From: Chlamydiota bacterium
GTDB taxonomy: Bacteria; Chlamydiota; Chlamydiia; Chlamydiales; Parachlamydiaceae
Assembly: GCA_013286075.1 (NCBI GenBank)
Contig: JABDGJ010000034.1
Location: 1-9,598 of the forward strand
DNA length: 9,598 bases
Reading direction: 5' to 3'
Below are positions 4,763 to 9,598 of the stretch, one piece after another; positions within the stretch are counted from its first letter, which is position 1; every line of letters starts with the position of its first letter. The notes beneath the pieces are model-generated. The model did not search any database and was not told the DNA's origin. It saw only the letters and a program-made list of their open reading frames with translations. The position numbers were made by a program, and so were the translations under genes.

Positions 4763-6174
4763 CCGCATATGACGATAGACCGGCAAAACTTTTTATTTAT
4801 CCTTCCATTTTTTTCATGTTGATCGGGATGTTCGTTGGCGTTTTTTTGGCGTTTAATTCCTTTATTTTTCCCGATTATTTTTCTGGAGAACACATCCATT
4901 TTGGCAGAGTTCGACCTGTCCATGTCAGCACGGTTACGTTGTCTTGGCTCTTATCAGTCGACGTAGGGTTGATGTTCTACTTTGTCCCTCGTTTGTGTGG
5001 CATCTCTATTTGGAGCGCTCCTTTGGCTTTTGTGGGGGCAGGCTTATGGTGGTGTACATTGTTATTAGGAACAAATTCATTTCCGTGGGGAACGAATTGG
5101 GGATGGGAATACGCAGAATTGCCTATGTGGATTTCCTGGATTCCGATCAAGTTTTTCTTTGGCATTAGCTGGGTATTCATTGCAGTGAATTTATTTATGA
5201 CAATTTTTTGTCGCCGTTTTGAAAAATTGTACGTCTCTTTATGGTACTGTATGGGAACGTTGATTTGGACGACCTTCACAGTTTTTGTTGGAAATTTTGC
5301 GCTCGATTGGCTTCCCGGAGGAATGTCAAAAGTCAATGCCAGCTGGTTTTATGTGCATAATCTAGTGGGACTGATTTATACCCCTATGGGGTTAGCAATT
5401 GTCTACTACTTTCTTCCAAAATTAGCCAATATTCCTATATATAGCCATCGACTTTCCATGATTGGTTTTTGGTCTATTGCCTTTATCTATGCGTGGATAG
5501 GAACTCATCATCAAATTCACGGTCCTATGTCGCAATGGCTACAAACAACCTCTATTGTTTTTTCCATTTGGTTATTCATCCCTGTATGGACCGTTGTCCA
5601 TAATTTCATGGCTACTATTCAAAGAGATTGGAGAAAGTATGTGGAAAGTGTTCCCATTCGGTTTTTGATTATGGGAGTGATCTTTTATTTGATTACCTGC
5701 GTGCAAGGTCCTTTGATGGCACTTCGAAATGTCAATGAAATTACTTCTAAGACAGATTGGGTCATCGGCCATTCGCATATTTCTTTGTATGGGGCGTTTA
5801 CTTTTTTTGCGATTGCAGGAATTTACCAAGCAGTTCCAGTGATGAGCCAAAAGCCTCTTTGGTCTAATAAACTTGCCGAGTGGCATTTTTCACTCAATCT
5901 ATGGGGAAGCCTTCTTTTTCTACTTTCTTTGTGGATTGGAGGATTTTTACAAGGGTTGATGTGGGCAAATTGGGCGGACGGCTCTTCTTATGCAGAGTTT
6001 CACGACAATTTGATGAGACTCCCTTTTCTTCAAACAATTGCCAATACGAGAGAGTGGTGGATTCTGAGAGGAATCGGCGGTCTTATTATTTTAGTTGGCA
6101 ATTTCTTGTTTGCTATTAATATATATAACACAGTTGTGTTAAAAAAAGCGCTATCTCCGGTGCAGGTGGAATGA
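4759..6174 (+). CDS. ccoN: cbb3-type cytochrome c oxidase subunit I (CcoN)
   Basis: This 471-residue polytopic inner-membrane subunit reduces oxygen to water and pumps protons. All metal ligands are present: H55 (RPVHVSTVTLSW) and H340 for low-spin heme b, H338 for heme b3 (both in VIGHSH), and H200 (FYVHN), H250 and H251 (GTHH) for CuB. Y244 in FIYAWIGTHH is at the place of the tyrosine cross-linked to the CuB histidine, the hallmark that separates cbb3 enzymes from aa3 oxidases. About twelve hydrophobic helices are seen and the length is normal for the family. AGGAG lies 8 nt before the ATG. The gene overlaps ccoS upstream and the next gene downstream, each by ATGA. Confidence 0.97.
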   Translation: MTAYDDRPAKLFIYPSIFFMLIGMFVGVFLAFNSFIFPDYFSGEHIHFGRVRPVHVSTVTLSWLLSVDVGLMFYFVPRLCGISIWSAPLAFVGAGLWWCTLLLGTNSFPWGTNWGWEYAELPMWISWIPIKFFFGISWVFIAVNLFMTIFCRRFEKLYVSLWYCMGTLIWTTFTVFVGNFALDWLPGGMSKVNASWFYVHNLVGLIYTPMGLAIVYYFLPKLANIPIYSHRLSMIGFWSIAFIYAWIGTHHQIHGPMSQWLQTTSIVFSIWLFIPVWTVVHNFMATIQRDWRKYVESVPIRFLIMGVIFYLITCVQGPLMALRNVNEITSKTDWVIGHSHISLYGAFTFFAIAGIYQAVPVMSQKPLWSNKLAEWHFSLNLWGSLLFLLSLWIGGFLQGLMWANWADGSSYAEFHDNLMRLPFLQTIANTREWWILRGIGGLIILVGNFLFAINIYNTVVLKKALSPVQVE

Positions 6175-7427
6175 ACGCTTCTAAAAACAGAAGTTCTTTT
6201 GCCCGTTTCATGCATTCTTTTGAAAAGTCGACTCTTTTTCTCATTCTTGGAATTATTCTCCTCTTTTCTACTTCTATTTCTGTCATCCTCATAGCTCCTC
6301 GTTATATCGATTCTACTTGGACCACACCTTCCAGCCCTTATCAAGTACAGATGTATGAAATTGCTGATCCTCACTTGTACATGAGGAGTATTTCAGAAGG
6401 CAGTGAATTGCAATATGTGCATCATTTGAAAAAAAACTCTACTTTGCTCGCTTTTAAGGAATCAGAACACCTCCGATTTGTCGCCCCTCCACTGCTTGAA
6501 AAATACATTACCCGTTACCAAGAGCCGAAACTTCTACTCACCTCTCAATTATTGCTTGTGCGAGAGCCTGAGGGAAAGATGGTCGAAGAAGCGGAGGCCA
6601 TGCGGAAGAATTTAGAAAGCCAGAAAAAAGAGCAAGAAAACAAAACAAAAACAGAAATCCAGATCGCAGAACTTTATGATCCACAAGTAGAAGAAGCTTT
6701 CTCAATTGATCCAGAAGGGGGTATTATACAAGAGTGGGTAGATGAGAATTTTACTATTCTTGATGATGAAGTAAAACAACCCTATCACGAGAATTACGGT
6801 GTAATCTACGTGCAAAATCCAAAAGAGTTTCGGATTACCCCTGATGAATCAGAAAAAAATACGCATTGGCGATATGATCCTGCAGGAAAAGCTGTTCAAG
6901 ATCTCGAGGAGTTAACTAGTCCATCTCTTGGGTTTTATTCAAGAAGAGAATTGATTGAAATGGGAGAACATATTTATGCCATTGAAGGGTGTTGGTATTG
7001 CCATACTGACCAAACGAGGACTTTAATTGAAGATGTCGTGTTGAATGGTTCCGATTCATACCCAGCTCCCCCCTCTTCTGCCAATGAATTTATTTACCAA
7101 AAAATCACATTTCCTGGTACTCGAAGGATTGGTCCAGATGTATCGCGAGTGGGAGTAAAAAGGCCAAGCCGCGAATGGCATATGTCTCATTTTTGGGCTC
7201 CGACAAAAACAAGTGAAGGGTCCGTTATGCCTGCCTTTCCCCATTTTTTTGATCGCGATTCAAAACAGAAAAATGGTGTGGGAGTCCCAAACAACCGTTT
7301 TGAAGCTATTTACCAATATATGATGACAAAAGGAACTCGAATTACAGCTCCCACCCAAGCGTGGTGGTTAGGAAAAGATCCGATACAGACAAAGGAAATC
7401 ATTGAAGGTCAGAAAAAATTGCAATGA
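6171..7427 (+). CDS. ccoO: cbb3-type oxidase subunit II (CcoO) with large periplasmic insertion
   Basis: This 418-residue protein has an N-terminal anchor helix (about 20-42, ending IAPRYI) and a C-terminal monoheme cytochrome c domain. The heme is attached at C274, C277 and H278 in GCWYCHTDQ, with M353 in SVMPAFPHF as the likely axial ligand. RRIGPDVSRVG (318-328) and EWHMSHFWAP (335-344) are CcoO signatures. It passes electrons to CcoN. Ordinary CcoO has about 200-250 residues with the CxxCH soon after the anchor; here some 200 residues intervene (about 55-255), including a charged, Lys/Glu-rich, probably helical stretch around 132-165. No second CxxCH occurs. AGGTGGA lies directly before the ATG, and the start overlaps the ccoN stop. 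Confidence 0.93.
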   Translation: MNASKNRSSFARFMHSFEKSTLFLILGIILLFSTSISVILIAPRYIDSTWTTPSSPYQVQMYEIADPHLYMRSISEGSELQYVHHLKKNSTLLAFKESEHLRFVAPPLLEKYITRYQEPKLLLTSQLLLVREPEGKMVEEAEAMRKNLESQKKEQENKTKTEIQIAELYDPQVEEAFSIDPEGGIIQEWVDENFTILDDEVKQPYHENYGVIYVQNPKEFRITPDESEKNTHWRYDPAGKAVQDLEELTSPSLGFYSRRELIEMGEHIYAIEGCWYCHTDQTRTLIEDVVLNGSDSYPAPPSSANEFIYQKITFPGTRRIGPDVSRVGVKRPSREWHMSHFWAPTKTSEGSVMPAFPHFFDRDSKQKNGVGVPNNRFEAIYQYMMTKGTRITAPTQAWWLGKDPIQTKEIIEGQKKLQ

Positions 7428-7909
7428 AATGTTTTGCTTTTACCGATGTGTTAGGAGTATATGGAAATTATTTTCACTATGGACTTGTCATTTTTTTAAG
7501 TGGAAGTGCTTTTATTCTGTTTCTCTATTTATGGAAAAAACAGAGTCTTCATATGGATGAGGAACCAAAGTTTATCGTCTTCCAGGAAAAACAAGGAGAA
7601 AAAATGGAATATACAGAAAAAGAGGAAACAAAAGAAACTGATCAACTCGGTGAAATTGAATTGTATGGCGATCCCGGGATAGCCACTTTTGATGCTAAAG
7701 TATCTAAATTTCTCATTGCCACTTATTTGCTATTGCCCATTTGGGGATTCGTCACTCTCTATTATTTTTGGAATGGAAGCTTTGGATGGTTGGACCAAGG
7801 ATACTGGAGAGAATTGCAAATCGCCGCGAATACAACCTTTCCTATTGAAAACCAAAATATGATCTCAGTTTCTGAGAAGCAAGCAAAAACAAAAGAGCGA
7901 GATCCCTAG
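7424..7909 (+). CDS. two-helix cbb3 accessory subunit, CcoQ-like plus CcoP N-terminus-like
   Basis: This 161-residue membrane protein is the last gene of the cco operon. Helix 1 (about 17-37) followed by a charged stretch resembles CcoQ. Helix 2 (about 94-116), preceded by an acidic linker and followed by NGSFGWLDQGYWRELQIAANTTFP, resembles the membrane anchor of CcoP, whose helix is followed by an aromatic G-W motif. There is no CxxCH anywhere, so the cytochrome c part of CcoP is absent. It probably stabilises the CcoNO complex. Its start overlaps the ccoO stop as ATGA and there is no close ribosome site (GAAGG is 15 nt away), so translation should depend on ccoO. The assignment to CcoQ and CcoP rests on layout and short motifs. 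Confidence 0.7.
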   Translation: MKCFAFTDVLGVYGNYFHYGLVIFLSGSAFILFLYLWKKQSLHMDEEPKFIVFQEKQGEKMEYTEKEETKETDQLGEIELYGDPGIATFDAKVSKFLIATYLLLPIWGFVTLYYFWNGSFGWLDQGYWRELQIAANTTFPIENQNMISVSEKQAKTKERDP

Positions 7910-7919
7910 AGGGTTTTTT
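7904..7919 (+). terminator. weak intrinsic terminator at the cco operon end
   Basis: CCC-TAGA-GGG followed directly by six T overlaps the stop codon of the last cco gene. The T-run is good but the stem is only three pairs (four with a tiny loop), so termination is probably partial. The palindrome further down may back it up. Confidence 0.4.
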
Positions 7920-8013
7920 GTAATTCTAATAAACCTTGATTCGAATTCTTTTCCCCTAGGAGACAGTTGGTGTGAGCAGGCCATAATCAATATTGAACTT
8001 CTTGCATAATTAA

Positions 8014-8089
8014 CTCACGTTACGCATTGAACTTAATCTCGATCTTGATCATGATCAAGATCGAGATTAAGTTCAATGCGTAACGTGAG
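8014..8089. repeat. perfect 76-nt palindrome between convergent genes
   Basis: Bases 8014-8051 are the exact reverse complement of 8052-8089, with 38-bp arms and no spacer. The centre is GATCATGATC, and four GATC sites occur at 8041, 8047, 8053 and 8059. The two arms are followed outside by related ATAATTA sequences with small offsets. It lies between the plus-strand cco operon and the minus-strand membrane-protein gene, so it could serve as a two-way transcription barrier, yet neither side has a T-run. A cruciform, a small palindromic element or an assembly fold-back are alternatives. Confidence 0.95.
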
Positions 8090-8132
8090 CTCATAATTAT
8101 AGATTCCAGCTCTGTGGTAAATTTTAAAAAAT

Positions 8133-8624
8133 TTAAATCAGTCGGTGTTTCCTTTTTAAATATTTATACAGAGCGAAGTTGCCGAGTAAAATGATCGGGA
8201 TGATAATATCAGTATAGAGGGGAACACCTGCGTTACCCGGAGTGTAGTTTTGATTATAGTAGATATCTGCTAAATGGGTGACAGCATCGGCAAGCAGCCA
8301 AATAGAAACTCCTAAAATCGTAGCAAATTTAAAGTCATCGCTCATCCAAATCGACAAGAGACCGAGAATACCGAATGCAAGATTAACATTTCCAAGGAGT
8401 TTTTCAAAGGGGCATGTAGGCCATCCAGAATACACCGCAACAAATTCTGTCATAAAAGTTAAACCGTAAAAAGCTAATAGACTTGCGAGTCCTACACTAA
8501 ACGCCAATTGATATAGCAAGAAAAGATGAGTAATTCGGTAGAGCGTTTTTGGTGATTTGCTCAAAAAAAGATGAAGAATGAATCCGATCAATCCCAATGC
8601 CAGAACAGCTATAAAAATAATCAC
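8133..8624 (-). CDS. five-helix membrane protein resembling DUF6790
   Basis: This 163-residue inner-membrane protein has hydrophobic segments at about 1-21, 31-58, 80-94, 99-118 and 138-156. Polar motifs lie between them: SGWPTCPFE (66-74), NVNLAFGILG (79-88), H117 in VTHLADI and TPGNAG (128-133) followed by D139. This order (GWP-x-x-PF, N-LAFG-LG, H, NAG, D) recalls the DUF6790 family, whose function is unknown; the match is from memory of the family pattern. The start is GTG at 8624, with AAGGAG 5 nt upstream and no competing ATG. It follows the exported-protein gene on the same strand, with a hairpin between them. Confidence 0.85.
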   Translation of the reverse strand: MIIFIAVLALGLIGFILHLFLSKSPKTLYRITHLFLLYQLAFSVGLASLLAFYGLTFMTEFVAVYSGWPTCPFEKLLGNVNLAFGILGLLSIWMSDDFKFATILGVSIWLLADAVTHLADIYYNQNYTPGNAGVPLYTDIIIPIILLGNFALYKYLKRKHRLI

Positions 8625-8659
8625 GATGTCTCCTTTAAGCCATTTAAAAAGAGAGGCTC

Positions 8660-8683
8660 ACAGACACACTCTCATGTGTCTGT
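8660..8683 (-). terminator. hairpin after the exported-protein gene
   Basis: ACAGACACA pairs with TGTGTCTGT in a 9-bp perfect stem around a six-base loop, about 30 nt past the stop of the gene at 8715-9053. In the minus direction a TTTTT run appears some 9 nt after the stem, so it is a plausible but not ideal terminator. It lies just upstream of the ribosome site of the next gene. Confidence 0.5.
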
Positions 8684-8714
8684 AAGTCTTCGTCCCTTTG
8701 TGTTTTTATTTATT

Positions 8715-9053
8715 CTAAGGATGCTCCCAAACTTTGTATCCAGTGTTGATGTTATAACAAGAGAGATAGGTGTTATCGGAGTAACGGGATTTTGAAAATA
8801 CGTACAAATAGTTGTCTTTTACGGTCCAAGAAATGACTTTGGTATAAAGAGAAATCGTCCAAAAATGTGTTCCTCCATAAGAATAGGCACTCAGAAAATC
8901 TTTGTCCTCGCACGGAGAAAGCAATAAAAGAGTATCATATGTACTCAACATTCTATCCATTTCAAAATTTCGATCAGAAAAACTCGCATCAGATCGATTT
9001 GTCATTCCAATTCCGATCAAGATTGCAAAAATAGAAAACAATACTTTAGACAT
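8715..9053 (-). CDS. short exported protein with a single propeller-like strand motif
   Basis: No named family is recognised for this 112-residue protein. The ATG at 9053 is preferred over one four codons upstream because GGAGGT lies 4-5 nt before it and overlaps the upstream start. Residues 1-23 form a signal peptide (SKVLFSIFAILIGIGM core, cleavage likely after SDA). The mature part has about 89 residues with C48 and C99. NYLYVFSKS and YLSCYNINTGYKVWE near the end resemble a strand pair of PQQ-type beta-propeller repeats, but only about two such strand pairs are present, far short of a full propeller. It may be a truncated derivative or a small periplasmic or outer-surface protein. Confidence 0.7.
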   Translation of the reverse strand: MSKVLFSIFAILIGIGMTNRSDASFSDRNFEMDRMLSTYDTLLLLSPCEDKDFLSAYSYGGTHFWTISLYTKVISWTVKDNYLYVFSKSRYSDNTYLSCYNINTGYKVWEHP

Positions 9054-9080
9054 ACGCACCTCCATGTATTTTCTGAAAAA

Positions 9081-9109
9081 TCTATATTACACAAAATCTT
9101 TTTTTTCAA
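9081..9109 (-). promoter_or_regulatory. promoter of the exported-protein gene
   Basis: On the minus strand TTGAAA (9109-9104) and TATAGA (9086-9081) are separated by exactly 17 nt and lie about 28 nt before the ATG. This is the closest match to the sigma70 consensus in the window. Confidence 0.65.
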
Positions 9110-9205
9110 TTAAAAATTGCAATTGGTTTCCATGTTTTTTCGTAGTAAAAAAAACTCTCTTTGCTTACGATTTTCTTCCCATATCCTTTTTGGTTGTAAT
9201 CATCG

Positions 9206-9598
9206 ATGTCATTTCCACACTCCTCACGTGATGAAATCATTTATTTTTTGCACTCCTTGCGAGATGAAATTATAGCTGCTTTTGAAACTCTAGAAGAGAA
9301 GAATTCTTTTCAAAAAGAAAAATGGTCTTATCGAGAACAAGGAGGAGGAGAAATTTCTCTATTGCGTGGGCATGTATTTGAAAAAGCAGCAGTGAATTGG
9401 TCGGGAATTGGTGGAAATTGTTTCCCGATGTCGGACGGAAAAGGCCCTTTTTTTGCTACGGGAGTCAGCGTAATTACACATATGACAAACCCGCATGCGC
9501 CCACAGTTCATTGCAATCTCCGATTCATTGAAACAGAAGAGAACGCGTGGTTTGGTGGAGGGTACGACCTCACTCCTATGGGCTTTCCCTATGAAGAA
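9206..9598 (+). CDS. hemF: oxygen-dependent coproporphyrinogen III oxidase (partial, 5' part)
   Basis: The first 131 codons are present and the gene runs off the window. HemF oxidatively decarboxylates coproporphyrinogen III to protoporphyrinogen IX, a late step of heme synthesis in the cytoplasm. Family motifs are GGGEISLLRGHVFEKAAVN (46-64), NPHAPTVHCNLRF (95-107, with conserved H97 and R106) and WFGGGYDLTP (115-124, with D121). The ATG at 9206 is the first start after an in-frame TAA at 9197-9199; no clear ribosome binding site precedes it. The gene is divergent from the exported-protein gene. Its closeness to the heme-dependent cco operon suggests a functional link, though a membrane-protein gene and an exported-protein gene lie between them on the other strand. 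Confidence 0.95.
   Translation, partial: MSFPHSSRDEIIYFLHSLRDEIIAAFETLEEKNSFQKEKWSYREQGGGEISLLRGHVFEKAAVNWSGIGGNCFPMSDGKGPFFATGVSVITHMTNPHAPTVHCNLRFIETEENAWFGGGYDLTPMGFPYEE

Noticed and set aside
4977..5336. Minus-strand 119-codon frame within ccoN
   Set aside because: It lies wholly opposite a gene with all catalytic residues; no promoter or ribosome site was found.
7424..7909. Complete CcoP
   Set aside because: No CxxCH heme-binding motif occurs anywhere in the protein.
8902..9231. Plus-strand 109-codon frame
   Set aside because: It runs opposite the exported-protein gene, across its promoter and into the start of hemF in another frame.

Overview
The window is AT-rich bacterial chromosome with mostly single-copy genes and a few accessory pieces. 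Nothing in it names the species. Low G+C, a secretable coiled-coil protein with a cysteine-rich N-terminus, orphan hypothetical proteins and a respiratory operon with heme synthesis next to it would all fit a chlamydia-related intracellular bacterium outside the Chlamydiaceae. That placement is inference (about even odds); another low-GC Gram-negative is possible.

Layout. (1) 1-865: a small accessory block. A four-helix-bundle (S23/IVP-like) gene lies between two outward-facing arrays of a G-rich hexamer (GGGCAA/GGGCAT) arranged as inverted repeats. A 38-codon reading frame of doubtful status lies further left. (2) 866-3535, all on the minus strand: read in transcription order, tRNA-Arg(ACG), a metallo-beta-lactamase-fold hydrolase whose start codon directly abuts the tRNA, a 2-Cys peroxiredoxin, a hairpin, and a 415-residue coiled-coil protein. 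(3) 3825-4505, plus strand: an unrecognised 226-residue protein with three in-frame 24-bp repeats. (4) 4625-7909, plus strand: a compact cbb3 cytochrome oxidase operon, ccoS-ccoN-ccoO-(CcoQ/CcoP-N-like), in which each start overlaps the previous stop as ATGA. (5) 7910-8132: a convergent intergenic region with a perfect 76-nt palindrome. (6) 8133-9053, minus strand: a five-helix membrane protein resembling DUF6790 and a short exported protein. (7) 9206-9598, plus strand: the 5' part of hemF, cut by the window edge.

Function. The cco genes encode a high-affinity proton-pumping terminal oxidase: CcoN holds the heme b and heme b3/CuB residues, CcoO is the monoheme cytochrome c subunit, and CcoS is the assembly factor. 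HemF makes protoporphyrinogen IX from coproporphyrinogen III with oxygen, so oxidase and heme supply lie close together. The peroxiredoxin and the hydrolase could serve peroxide and thiol metabolism in an oxygen-respiring cell. The oxidase is atypical: CcoO carries roughly 200 extra residues between its membrane anchor and its heme domain, and the third subunit has two membrane helices but no heme-binding motif, so no diheme CcoP is seen here.

The observations most worth a second look are the G-rich inverted-array cassette at 131-834, the perfect palindrome at 8014-8089, the possible leaderless mRNA made by tRNA 3' cleavage at 3461/3462, and the remodelled cbb3 subunits.
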